Source: Aquimarina sp. RZ0
GTDB lineage: Bacteria; Bacteroidota; Bacteroidia; Flavobacteriales; Flavobacteriaceae
DNA length: 64,000 nt
Direction of reading: 5' to 3'
NCBI RefSeq assembly: GCF_008370685.1
Contig: NZ_VTZU01000023.1
Span: 23,351-87,350 of the forward strand
The position numbers were made by a program, and so were the translations under genes. Below are positions 9,275-17,601 of this stretch, piece by piece (position 1 is the first letter of the stretch; each line of letters starts with the position of its first letter). The notes under the pieces are model-generated. The model made no database searches. It was not told where the DNA came from and worked only from the letters and a program-made list of their open reading frames with translations.

Positions 9275-9657
9275 ATAGTATGATTTTCAACTAATACTTT
9301 TGAGGAAAGTGCTTTTATTGGTTGCAAAATAGTGATTTTATAATTTCGGGCATTCTTTTTTGTTAGTTTTTTGGAATGATTGTGAAGATTCGATATGTTT
9401 TTCCGGAAAGGCCTTCTCCAGACAGGTGTTTCAAATTAGAGAGGTATAACTGTAAATTTAAACATTTTAGAAAAACATACTTATTAACCGTTTAATAATT
9501 AATGTTAATAATAGATACTGTCAAGTACTGCTAATAAAAGGGTTTTACCAAATCAATACAAACTAAATAGTAAACTCATTATTTTTTAAAATGATATTTC
9601 TTTGATTTCTCTTATACTTGATCAAATAACAGAAGATGCCTATCTTGTTTATTCTCA
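9275..9657. other. Intergenic region with no gene seen
   Basis: AT-rich, 383 bases between the regulator and the SemiSWEET gene. It should contain the promoter of the regulator; no clear motif pair was found. No repeat or RNA recognised. Confidence 0.4.
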
Positions 9658-9924
9658 TTAAAATTTTTCTTTTTTGGTAAATCGAATTTTACCATATAAT
9701 AATACTAATTGCAATAGAGACGTGAGACCGCTGGATATAATAATTGCAATACTATTAGTTATATATCCGTAAATGAGCCATAATAAGGCGCCAATTAAAT
9801 AAATAATAAGCATAGTAGTAGAAAGGCTCTCTGTTGATTGTATTTTAAAAGTTTGATATACTTGAGGTAAAAAAGACCCTGTGGTAAAGCCTGCGGCTAT
9901 AAGACCTATCAATTCTAAATTCAT
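9658..9924 (-). CDS. SemiSWEET-type sugar transporter (PQ-loop)
   Basis: Small membrane protein of 88 residues with three hydrophobic helices, which is the bacterial half-size relative of eukaryotic SWEET sugar uniporters and works as a dimer. The signature PQ motif is in helix 1 (GSFLPQVYQTFK), helix 2 carries MLIIYLIGALLWLIYGY, and helix 3 follows the usual N-S-I-A-I-I pattern. It starts 20 bases after the ECF sigma-factor gene, so the two are probably cotranscribed. Expected role: facilitated diffusion of mono- or disaccharides across the inner membrane. Substrate unknown. Confidence 0.85.
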   Translation of the reverse strand: MNLELIGLIAAGFTTGSFLPQVYQTFKIQSTESLSTTMLIIYLIGALLWLIYGYITNSIAIIISSGLTSLLQLVLLYGKIRFTKKEKF

Positions 9925-9944
9925 AATGTTAGATATTATTTGAT

Positions 9945-10484
9945 TTATGCTCTATACTGTTTTAAGTTTTTTCCGGTACTATCAGCTAATGCTATAAGTG
10001 CAGATTGCATTCTTTTTTCTACGGTTTTAACAGAAACTTCTAGAACCTTAGCAACTTGTTTATATGTTTTATCTTCAAAACGGTTCATCATAAATACAAC
10101 TCGTTGTTTTTCTGGCAAGGCAGCAATAGCCGTTTTCAAAGTGTATAAAAATTCTTTCTCCTCCATAATATATTCAGGAGACTCGACAGATGATAAAGCT
10201 TGAGTTGCTATATAATTTTTATGATGATTTCTAATATTACTAGACTTTATGCTATTAATAAATGTATTTTTAGCTACTACGAATAAGTATCCTTTCACGG
10301 TTTTATAAGATATATTATGGCGATTATTCCATAGTTTTATAAATGTTTCCTGGACGATATCTTGAGACTTTTCGTAATCTCCAAATCGTTTGTATAGATA
10401 AAAACAAAGTGCATCGGAATATTTATTAAAAATTGAGGTATATTCTTGCTCTATAGTAGGGATATCAATTCTCGATTCTCTCAT
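9945..10484 (-). CDS. ECF-type RNA polymerase sigma factor
   Basis: Sigma-70 family member with regions 2 and 4 only. Region 2 is at about residues 15-80 (YEKSQDIVQETFIKLWNNR is the typical 2.2 core-binding helix, followed by KGYLFVVAKNTFIN in 2.3/2.4). Region 4 is at about 110-170 (LPEKQRVVFMMNRFEDKTYK and AKVLEVSVKTVEKRMQSAL, the -35 recognition helix). It resembles the Bacteroidota FecI-like group, but no FecR anti-sigma or SusC gene is adjacent, which is unusual for that group. Regulation is therefore unclear. A possible 33-codon peptide gene is present in its leader. Confidence 0.9.
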   Translation of the reverse strand: MRESRIDIPTIEQEYTSIFNKYSDALCFYLYKRFGDYEKSQDIVQETFIKLWNNRHNISYKTVKGYLFVVAKNTFINSIKSSNIRNHHKNYIATQALSSVESPEYIMEEKEFLYTLKTAIAALPEKQRVVFMMNRFEDKTYKQVAKVLEVSVKTVEKRMQSALIALADSTGKNLKQYRA

Positions 10485-10511
10485 GGTATATACTTTTTTA
10501 GGGGTTAAATA

Positions 10512-10613
10512 TTATCTATGAATAGAATAACTGCAGGCAGCTGGTAAATTTTTACAAGTTTCTTTGATGTTTTCAATGATCTCTTTTAGTTTTAACTGAA
10601 TTCTATTTTTCAT
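10512..10613 (-). CDS. Possible 33-residue leader peptide upstream of the ECF sigma gene
   Basis: An ATG-to-TAA frame encodes MKNRIQLKLKEIIENIKETC followed by 13 more residues (K-N-L-P-A-A-C-S-Y-S-I-H-R). It ends 27 bases before the sigma-factor start on the same strand. The N-terminal part would form an amphipathic helix; two Cys residues lie in the second half. It could be a small peptide that binds the sigma factor, an upstream regulatory frame, or a chance frame. No homology was recognised. Confidence 0.3.
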   Translation of the reverse strand: MKNRIQLKLKEIIENIKETCKNLPAACSYSIHR

Positions 10614-11208
10614 AACAGATGGGTTAAATATATTATACTATACTATACTATATTGTAAATACAATTTGCACACTGTAAAACCCTAAAAAAAAATCAAAAA
10701 AAATAGCTGGTTTTGAGAGTTTTTACAAATAACGTTGTAAGATTGATTGATCTTTTTGTAGATATTTTGGATTTTTAAGAGCATTTTACTGAATAAAGTC
10801 AGCCTGTTTCTCCCCCTTGTCCATACAATTATTGGTCAAATAAAAGACAGATTTTCAAAACATTTTTGATAATTAATATCAATGTTTTATAGTTTATTTT
10901 TTTGTTCTTTATTATTGAATTTTTTTCCTACCTAAATTGTGAGCGTGCGCTTCAAATTGCTGTACGAATAAAAGGTAAAAATAGAAGCAATCTTGATATA
11001 GGTGTTGTCATAATATTAACAAAATTAAAATTTCATTTTTAGGAAAAAGCTTACGGTCTAATTTACAGATCCTTTTTTAAGTATTCAATTAATAAGAATT
11101 AATAAAAAGTTCGCAGTCTTTAGTATTTATAACCTGATTATCTCTTTATTTTTGTAATTTCGTGGCTTTGCAAAAGTATTCGTGCTAAAGAAATAGGGGC
11201 TATTTATT
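10614..11208. other. Divergent intergenic region
   Basis: About 600 AT-rich bases between the divergent sigma-factor and delta-60 repeat genes. It contains a short tandem run of TATAC units near 10632-10652 and, at 11147-11154, TATTTTTG, a fair match to the TAnnTTTG promoter element for the plus-strand gene. Nothing else was recognised. Confidence 0.4.
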
Positions 11209-12471
11209 ATGAGAACAAAAGAGATTCTTACTATTTTATATTTCTGTGTAATCAGTAGTTATGGTCAAAAGATAGATATTAGTTTTGGCAGAAATGGATT
11301 ACTTGTTTTTAAAGAACTAGGAATGGTTTCATCAAATATTGTCGATTTTGAAATTTTAGAAGATGATAGAATTAATGTCTTTTTTGAGTCTGATGCGAAA
11401 CGATATTTGATGCGTTTAAATCAAAAAGGGATTAAAAAAACAATTTTCGAGATAGATGACTATGTATTTGATAATCAATATGTTACTCCGATTTCGATAC
11501 GTACTAAACCTGATGGTGGTATCTTTGTTTTATCAAATAGATGGAATGGGAATAATTGGGTTATTGTTATCAATAGTTTTTTAGAAAACGGTGAAATAGA
11601 TCAAAATTTCGGGAATGAAGGTGTCTACGAAAAAAATATTTTGGATAATGAAGATAATAATTATGGAGAACGTATCTATATATCATCAAAAGATGAAATA
11701 ATAGTAGTTGCCAAAGTAAGTCGACCAAATGGATTACAAGAAACGGAAAACATTGCAATTCTTAAGGTTTCTGAATTTGGTACTACACTTTCTTCGGAGC
11801 TTTACAATGAAAACTTTTTTTCATTTAGTTGTTCTACTATGAATAATGATCGTTTACTCCTGGCATATTCTGAGTCTTTCGATAATGGGGTAGAGCGATC
11901 TACATATCTCGTAGATTTTGATAGTGAAGAGATGATATCTAATAATCTGGATTGCCTTAACATTGAATCAGAATATCAGTCTTTTAACCAGTTAGTAGCT
12001 ACCGGTGATGATTTGTACGTATCTAATATACAGAGTGATATGGATAATTTGTATACTATTCGCAGGTATGATGTGAGTGGAGGCATAGAGGATTCATTTA
12101 TTAATTCAGTACAAATAGATTTTAATGCAGATATTTATAATACAGATTTCGTTGTTGATGATAAAGGAGAAACATTTATTGTATCTGCCAGTTTAGAAAG
12201 TGAGAAAGAAATATTGATAAAAAAGTTGGGTAGCGATGGCAAAACAGATAAAAGTTTTGGATCTGATGGAGTAGCTGCGATGTCACTAAAATACCCAATA
12301 GAAGGTATTGATAAAATTCGATTAGATGCTAAAGGCGGAATGTATGTTTCTGGAAAAATGGCAATTATGGGGAGCTCTTTTGGCTTTATTACAAAGCTCA
12401 AATTAAATGTTCAGGAATTAAAAAAAGAACAACTAGAAAAGTTTATGGACGAGTTGTTCAAAAAAGGATGA
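11209..12471 (+). CDS. Secreted delta-60-repeat-like protein of unknown function
   Basis: A short signal peptide (ends about residue 19, SSYGQ) precedes about 400 residues of beta-rich sequence. Several stretches match the delta-60 repeat consensus, in which a Gly-Asn/Asp-phi-Asp-x-x-Phe-Gly unit marks each blade: KIDISFGRNGLLVF, GEIDQNFGNEGVYEKN and GKTDKSFGSDGVAAMS. Such repeats usually build beta-propellers on the cell surface or in the periplasm. There is no T9SS tail, so it probably stays in the periplasm. The last 25 residues are charged and helical. It ends five bases from the end of the convergent rhomboid gene. Function unknown. Confidence 0.65.
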   Translation: MRTKEILTILYFCVISSYGQKIDISFGRNGLLVFKELGMVSSNIVDFEILEDDRINVFFESDAKRYLMRLNQKGIKKTIFEIDDYVFDNQYVTPISIRTKPDGGIFVLSNRWNGNNWVIVINSFLENGEIDQNFGNEGVYEKNILDNEDNNYGERIYISSKDEIIVVAKVSRPNGLQETENIAILKVSEFGTTLSSELYNENFFSFSCSTMNNDRLLLAYSESFDNGVERSTYLVDFDSEEMISNNLDCLNIESEYQSFNQLVATGDDLYVSNIQSDMDNLYTIRRYDVSGGIEDSFINSVQIDFNADIYNTDFVVDDKGETFIVSASLESEKEILIKKLGSDGKTDKSFGSDGVAAMSLKYPIEGIDKIRLDAKGGMYVSGKMAIMGSSFGFITKLKLNVQELKKEQLEKFMDELFKKG

Positions 12472-12476
12472 TGGTA

Positions 12477-13313
12477 TTATCTTGATAGTTCTTCTAATCG
12501 CTCTTTTTCTGCTTTGGATAACTTTTTAATTCCTTTTTCGTTGATTTTATCCAGTAACGTATTCAGTTCTTGTTCTTTTGTTACTTTCTCAGTATTGTAT
12601 TTATCATCTATATCCAATAAACCTTCAGGTTTTTCTACTAGTGTCTTTTTGAATATAAGGAAATCGGGTCTTATCAGGATAATACTTATAAAAATGATTG
12701 TAGGTACTGCTACTAATGTAATGGCTATATAATTCTTGAATATAGAATTAGGAACCATGGTGATTGCTATCAATAATCCTATTATGCCACCACCTAAATG
12801 GGCTTCATGACCAATAGAATCTCTTTGGGATCTAATACCATATATAGAGACTAATACAAATAATAATCCATATAACCATCCGGGAATACCAATAGGGATA
12901 AAGAAAAAACCAATTTGCAGATCCTCAAATAAAGCAATAGAAGCGAAGATAATTCCGCTAATGGCTCCCGAGGCTCCTACGGCACTATAATCTTCTTTGT
13001 TTCTATGAATATATAGGGCTAATAGATTTCCGCCAATCAGACTGCCGAAATAAATAATAATAAATTTAAAAACACCTACTGTAGTTTCAAGATGGAAACT
13101 AAAGAAATAGAGAGAAAGCATATTGAAGCCAAAATGGAACCAATGTACGTGGAGAAACCCGGCAGTAAGTAGTCTCTTATAATCTTTATGAATTAAAACT
13201 TCATCAACTTGAAAAGAGTATTTTCTTAAAAAACTTATGTTTTTCAGACCTTTATAAGTGATTAATCCATTGATTATAAATAGAAAAACTCCTGCTAATC
13301 CAATTTCTTTCAT
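12477..13313 (-). CDS. Rhomboid-family intramembrane serine protease
   Basis: Integral membrane protease that cleaves transmembrane helices. Six or more hydrophobic segments lie in residues 1-215. The catalytic Ser is in YSAVGASGAISGIIF (GxSG, about residue 120) and the catalytic His is in IGHEAHLGGGIIGLL (about residue 170). HVHWFHFGFNMLSLYFF contains the oxyanion-stabilising His/Asn of helix 2. After the membrane part comes a charged cytoplasmic tail of about 60 residues ending in a predicted helix (INEKGIKKLSKAEKERLEEL), a tail common in Bacteroidota rhomboids. It lies downstream of trpA on the same strand but 176 bases away, with an inverted repeat between, so it is probably not part of the trp operon. 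Confidence 0.88.
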   Translation of the reverse strand: MKEIGLAGVFLFIINGLITYKGLKNISFLRKYSFQVDEVLIHKDYKRLLTAGFLHVHWFHFGFNMLSLYFFSFHLETTVGVFKFIIIYFGSLIGGNLLALYIHRNKEDYSAVGASGAISGIIFASIALFEDLQIGFFFIPIGIPGWLYGLLFVLVSIYGIRSQRDSIGHEAHLGGGIIGLLIAITMVPNSIFKNYIAITLVAVPTIIFISIILIRPDFLIFKKTLVEKPEGLLDIDDKYNTEKVTKEQELNTLLDKINEKGIKKLSKAEKERLEELSR

Positions 13314-13350
13314 TAATTATTTTCCTCTTTTGGGATGAATACTACGTATC

Positions 13351-13472
13351 TTAAAAATGTCGTCTTAAAGATCCAGTTTTATTTATGAGTAAATTAGTTT
13401 GAATATAACTCGTGTAATATATGAACAATTTCCTGTACATAAAAAGAGATAGATTAGGTACGACATTTTTAA
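13351..13472. repeat. 122-bp segment bounded by perfect 13-bp inverted repeats
   Basis: TTAAAAATGTCGT at the left and ACGACATTTTTAA at the right are exact reverse complements, 96 bases apart. The segment fills most of the space between trpA and the rhomboid gene. It could be a tiny non-autonomous element or a long-range hairpin ending the trp transcript. No target duplication was obvious. Confidence 0.45.
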
Positions 13473-13489
13473 GTAAGGACGGTGTAAAA

Positions 13490-14251
13490 TTACCGAATTT
13501 TTTTTACAAAAGAGTCAATAGTATCTACCCCCTCATTTGTTAGGTGCTTAATAAATGCTGAACCTATGATGGCACCTTTTCCAGTTTTGGTAGCCTGCAT
13601 AAAAGTTTCGGTATCCCGAATCCCAAAACCTACGACCTGAGGAGCTTTTAGATTCATAGTAGCAATACGATCAAAATATGTTTCTTGTGTGTTTCCGAAA
13701 CCAGAAGTAGAACCAGTAACACTTGCAGAGCTCACCATATAGATAAACCCATTAGAGACACTATCGATAAATCGAATACGCTCATCAGAGGTTTGTGGTG
13801 TAATCAGAAATACATTGATTAAGCCATATTTTTCAAAAGTAGCCTGATAATGCTCGTGGTACTCTGCAACCGGAAGATCAGGTATGATCAATCCGTCAAT
13901 ACCAATTTCCTGACATTTGGCACAAAAAGCCTCAACACCATATTGCAGCATTGGATTAAAATACCCCATAATAATTAAGGGTATATTTACCGTTGTTCTA
14001 ATATCGGCAAGTTGCTCAAATAAAATATTTGTGGTCATTCCATTTTTTAGGGCAGCTGTAGAACTTTCCTGAATTGTAGGGCCATCTGCCAGAGGATCAC
14101 TGAATGGTAATCCAATTTCTATCATGTCTACACCACTATTTTCTAAATCCTGAATAATTTTTTTGGTATCATTAAGTGCTGGATAGCCTGCAGTAAAATA
14201 AATAGACAGTAATTTTTTGTCTTCGTTTAATTTTTGGTTTATTCGGTTCAT
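13490..14251 (-). CDS. trpA: Tryptophan synthase alpha subunit
   Basis: Cleaves indole-3-glycerol phosphate to indole and glyceraldehyde-3-phosphate and passes indole through a tunnel to TrpB. The barrel motifs are intact: MIEIGLPFSDPLADGPTIQ with the catalytic Glu and Asp, DGLIIPDLPVAEY, GFIYMVSSASVTGS at the phosphate site, and VVGFGIRD near the end. Length of 253 residues is normal. It is the last gene of the trp operon, 72 bases after trpB. Confidence 0.97.
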   Translation of the reverse strand: MNRINQKLNEDKKLLSIYFTAGYPALNDTKKIIQDLENSGVDMIEIGLPFSDPLADGPTIQESSTAALKNGMTTNILFEQLADIRTTVNIPLIIMGYFNPMLQYGVEAFCAKCQEIGIDGLIIPDLPVAEYHEHYQATFEKYGLINVFLITPQTSDERIRFIDSVSNGFIYMVSSASVTGSTSGFGNTQETYFDRIATMNLKAPQVVGFGIRDTETFMQATKTGKGAIIGSAFIKHLTNEGVDTIDSFVKKIR

Positions 14252-14323
14252 TGTTTAGTATTGATTATAGCGTATATAATAGTATAATTTTTTTACTACT
14301 TTGTATAAGCAACGTGTTATGTT

Positions 14324-15505
14324 TTACAGTTTGAAATAATCGATATATGTGTCTAGATCTTTGTCCCCTCGTCCAGAAAGACTGATCACTACAACATCCT
14401 CAGGCTTAAATTTTTTATCATTAAAAACGGCTAAGGCGTGAGAAGATTCTATCGCTGGTATAATACCTTCCAATTGTGATAATTCTAAGCCGGCAGTCAT
14501 TGCATCATTATCGGTTACCGAAAAGAATTCACCTCGGGCGGTTTTGTACAAATGAGAATGTAATGGTCCGACCCCGGGATAATCTAGTCCTGCAGAGATA
14601 GAATACGGCTCTGTGATCTGACCATCTGTGGTTTGCATCAATAAGGTTTTACACCCGTGAATAATCCCTTCTTTTCCTAATTGCGAAGTTGCAGCACTTT
14701 CTCCAGAATTCACTCCTTTTCCAGCAGCTTCTACCGCAATGATACCTACATCGGGCTGGTCTAAAAAATGATAGTAAGTTCCTGCAGCATTACTACCACC
14801 TCCAATACAGGCTACTACATAATCCGGATTTTCTCTACCTTCTTTTTCTTTGAGCTGCCATTTGATTTCTTCTGAGATAATAGACTGAAATCTGGTTACC
14901 ATATCCGGGTAGGGGTGTGGTCCAATAGCAGATCCAATAATATAGTGCGTATCAACAGGATTGTTGATCCAATCTCTTATCGCTTCATTAGTTGCATCTT
15001 TTAAGGTTTTACTTCCGGATTTTGCTGGTCGTACTTCTGCACCAAGCATTTTCATACGAGCTACATTGGGAGCTTGGCGTTTAATATCGATTTCTCCCAT
15101 ATAAACGATGCATTCAATACCCATCAAAGCACATACTGTTGCTGTGGCAACTCCATGTTGCCCTGCACCCGTTTCTGCGATGATTCTGTTTTTACCTAAT
15201 TTTTTAGCAACCAGAATTTGCCCAATAGTATTATTTACCTTGTGTGCCCCCGTATGATTGAGGTCTTCACGTTTTAGGTATACTTTAGTATTATGTTTTT
15301 CTGATAAGCGATTAGCATAATAAAGAGGAGAAGGTCGACCTACATAATCTTTAAGTAATTGATGAAACTCTTCTTTAAAAGAAGGTTCATTTATGATGTC
15401 TAAATAGGTAGTTCTTAATTCTTCAACATTAGGATATAGCATCTCTGGAATATAAGCACCTCCAAAATCTCCGTAATATCCTTTTTCATCTACTTGATAA
15501 CTCAT
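14324..15505 (-). CDS. trpB: Tryptophan synthase beta subunit
   Basis: PLP enzyme that joins indole to serine to make tryptophan. Visible landmarks are NHTGAHKVNNTIGQ (PLP-binding Lys), ETGAGQHGVATA, the glycine-rich phosphate loop CIGGGSNAAGTYYHF, the C-terminal SGRGDKD, and FGGAYIPEMLYP at the N-terminus. Length of 393 residues is normal. It follows trpF after 63 bases and precedes trpA, the standard order for channelling partners. Confidence 0.97.
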   Translation of the reverse strand: MSYQVDEKGYYGDFGGAYIPEMLYPNVEELRTTYLDIINEPSFKEEFHQLLKDYVGRPSPLYYANRLSEKHNTKVYLKREDLNHTGAHKVNNTIGQILVAKKLGKNRIIAETGAGQHGVATATVCALMGIECIVYMGEIDIKRQAPNVARMKMLGAEVRPAKSGSKTLKDATNEAIRDWINNPVDTHYIIGSAIGPHPYPDMVTRFQSIISEEIKWQLKEKEGRENPDYVVACIGGGSNAAGTYYHFLDQPDVGIIAVEAAGKGVNSGESAATSQLGKEGIIHGCKTLLMQTTDGQITEPYSISAGLDYPGVGPLHSHLYKTARGEFFSVTDNDAMTAGLELSQLEGIIPAIESSHALAVFNDKKFKPEDVVVISLSGRGDKDLDTYIDYFKL

Positions 15506-15568
15506 TTTTTCTTAGTTTTTGATTGATCATTATGAGATTGAAGTTATTTCTGAAAATGAAATTCATAT

Positions 15569-16249
15569 TCAATTTTTAATGTTCAATACATTCATGAATT
15601 TTTTTAAATCTTCGGTATTTTTTAATCCTGGTTTTATTTCAAATTTACTGTTGACATCAATTGCATATAACAACTCTGAGATGTCTTTTTTGAGGAACGA
15701 TACTATCGAATTTACTTCGTCTAGTCCAATACCTCCACTTAGAATAAACGGAGTAGGGGAGTTGTAGTTGTTCAGAACACTCCAATCAAATACATATCCA
15801 TTGCCTCCTTTTTCTTTTCCTTTAGTATCAAAAAGAAAATAATCTACAATCCCTTCGTATGGTTTTAGTATGTCAAAGTCAAATGCATCTTTAATAGAGA
15901 ATACTTTTATGATTTCAAAACTATAAGGCTTAATCCTTATTTCTTTTCCATTCTCTATAACAGGTAGCAATAGTTCTGCTTCTTTTATTGCTTTGCAATA
16001 TTTTGGACTCTCATTTCCGTGCAGCTGAATTGCTTTTAAACCGTATTTTGCGATTTTCGAAATAATTTGACTTACTGATTCATCTACAAAAACACCTGTT
16101 TTTTTTATGTCATCAGGAAGCTTAGGGATCTCTCCTTCAAAATTTCTGGGAGATTTGTCATAAAAGATAAAGCCTAGATACGCTGGAGATACTGCTGCTA
16201 CCGACTTTATATTTTCCTGGTATTTCATACCACAAATCTTAAGCTTCAT
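15569..16249 (-). CDS. trpF: Phosphoribosylanthranilate isomerase
   Basis: Amadori isomerase of tryptophan synthesis. The N-terminal LKICGMKYQENI carries the catalytic Cys. YLGFIFYDKSPRNF, GVFVDESVSQI, IQLHGNESPKYC and FDTKGKEKGGNGYVFDW (catalytic Asp) follow in order, then PFILSGGIGLDEVNSI and IDVNSKFEIKPGLKN at the phosphate site. Its start overlaps the trpC stop by four bases (ATGA), so translation is coupled. The usual Ser in the last motif (D-x-S-S-G-x-E) reads NSKFEIKPG here, a mild divergence within the range seen in flavobacteria. Confidence 0.93.
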   Translation of the reverse strand: MKLKICGMKYQENIKSVAAVSPAYLGFIFYDKSPRNFEGEIPKLPDDIKKTGVFVDESVSQIISKIAKYGLKAIQLHGNESPKYCKAIKEAELLLPVIENGKEIRIKPYSFEIIKVFSIKDAFDFDILKPYEGIVDYFLFDTKGKEKGGNGYVFDWSVLNNYNSPTPFILSGGIGLDEVNSIVSFLKKDISELLYAIDVNSKFEIKPGLKNTEDLKKFMNVLNIKN

Positions 16250-17031
16250 AGTTTGAGAGTTTTAATAAATTCTATAGCACTTGTCCCAGGGTTTTCTGTT
16301 TTCATAAAATTTTCACCAATTAAAAACCCTTTATAACCATAAGGTTGTAAGTCTTTTATTGCATCGATACTACTAATACCACTTTCTGAAACTTTTACAA
16401 AATCATCAGGAATATGTGTACTCAATTCTTTACTCACATCTGTACTCACCTCAAACGTTTTTAGATTACGATTATTGACTCCTAACATGTCTAGCGACGG
16501 CATAATGGATTTCTCTAACTCCTCCAGGTTATGAACTTCTAATAATACATCAAGAGATAAACGTTTAGCAAACTCAGATAATGATTTAATTTCTTCTCTT
16601 GATAGTACTGCTGCAATTAGTAGTATAACATCTGCTCCATATGCCTTTGCTTCCAGAAGTTGATATTCATCAACAATAAACTCTTTACGAAGGATAGGTA
16701 ATTCTACAGAAGCTCTGGCTAGTAGAAGATCATCCATAGAACCTCCAAAATATTTTCCATCAGTGAGTACAGACATTCCACAAACGCCTGCTTTTTCATA
16801 TCCTGTGGCTACATCTTGTACACTGGATTTTTGGTTAATTACTGATTTTGATGGAGATCTGCGTTTATGTTCGGCAATAATACCTGTATCGCTATTTCGT
16901 AATGCCGTAGTCAGAGAATTTGTAGAACGATCAAAAAGTACTGATTTTTCTAATTGTGTAGTAGGGATCAACCCTTTTTTTAGTGCTACTTCTATACGTT
17001 TGTCGGCTATTATTTTGTCTAGTATGTTCAT
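16246..17031 (-). CDS. trpC: Indole-3-glycerol phosphate synthase
   Basis: Closes the indole ring from CdRP. Motifs: IIAEHKRRSPSKSVIN with the catalytic Lys, SVLTDGKYFGGSMDDL, LPILRKEFIVDEYQLLEA with the second catalytic Lys, DVLLEVHNLEELE, LGVNNRNLKTFEV and VSESGIS. The length of 261 residues and the stand-alone form (not fused to TrpF) are normal for Bacteroidota. It starts 39 bases after the unknown gene and overlaps trpF. Confidence 0.96.
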   Translation of the reverse strand: MNILDKIIADKRIEVALKKGLIPTTQLEKSVLFDRSTNSLTTALRNSDTGIIAEHKRRSPSKSVINQKSSVQDVATGYEKAGVCGMSVLTDGKYFGGSMDDLLLARASVELPILRKEFIVDEYQLLEAKAYGADVILLIAAVLSREEIKSLSEFAKRLSLDVLLEVHNLEELEKSIMPSLDMLGVNNRNLKTFEVSTDVSKELSTHIPDDFVKVSESGISSIDAIKDLQPYGYKGFLIGENFMKTENPGTSAIEFIKTLKL

Positions 17032-17070
17032 TTTTATTGACAGTTGGTCATTCTACAATTAGTCATCGAT

Positions 17071-17595
17071 TTATGATATTTTCTTTAATTTGGGAGATCT
17101 TTTTAATTCATCATTCATTAGTAAACGGATAGACTCAAAATAATCAGACTCAAATGCAATGACTTGTATCTCCTCTGTTGTAAATTCATAATCATATTCT
17201 GGTATAATCTTGCCATTGGCTTTGATCATATTAATGATAAAATTTGTATCCGCTGTAGCGCATATAGTTCCATAGAATAATTCTGTATCATTATCCTGAA
17301 ACTCAAACAATCCATACGTTTGTTCGCTCCATGCAAGCATTTCCAGATCATTACCAAATTTGAAGTTTGCAGGGCGCTCTAGTCGAATATTTTTTAATTT
17401 GAGAACTCTGGCAATTTTTTCTTCTTTGGTTTTTGATTTTCTTTTCTTTATGTATTTCTTTTTATACACTCTATATCCATCAATTACATAATCTATAGGT
17501 ATGTGTTTTACTAAAATCCATTCTTCATTCTCAGCGATGAGTGCTCCTCGTTCTTTTCCCTGATATCCTTCGATGGTATAGGTTTCTACTTTCAT
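17071..17595 (-). CDS. Conserved-looking protein of unknown function inside the trp operon
   Basis: A soluble protein of 174 residues with no signal peptide or membrane helix. The N-terminal half is beta-rich (GYQGKERGALIAENEEWILV, a strand-turn pattern like an SH3 or Sm-like barrel) with a very basic stretch (KKKYIKKRKSKTKEEKIARV). The acidic C-terminal half contains DLEMLAWSEQTYGLFEFQD. No known tryptophan-pathway domain was recognised. It begins 6 bases after trpD and ends 39 bases before trpC, so it must be cotranscribed with them. It might be a regulator or simply a passenger gene; there is no direct evidence for either. Confidence 0.7.
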   Translation of the reverse strand: MKVETYTIEGYQGKERGALIAENEEWILVKHIPIDYVIDGYRVYKKKYIKKRKSKTKEEKIARVLKLKNIRLERPANFKFGNDLEMLAWSEQTYGLFEFQDNDTELFYGTICATADTNFIINMIKANGKIIPEYDYEFTTEEIQVIAFESDYFESIRLLMNDELKRSPKLKKIS

Positions 17596-17601
17596 AGATG
17601 T

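Noticed and set aside
10624..10660. TATAC tandem run as a CRISPR or satellite
   Set aside because: Only a few five-base units in AT-rich leader DNA; no spacers or longer period.
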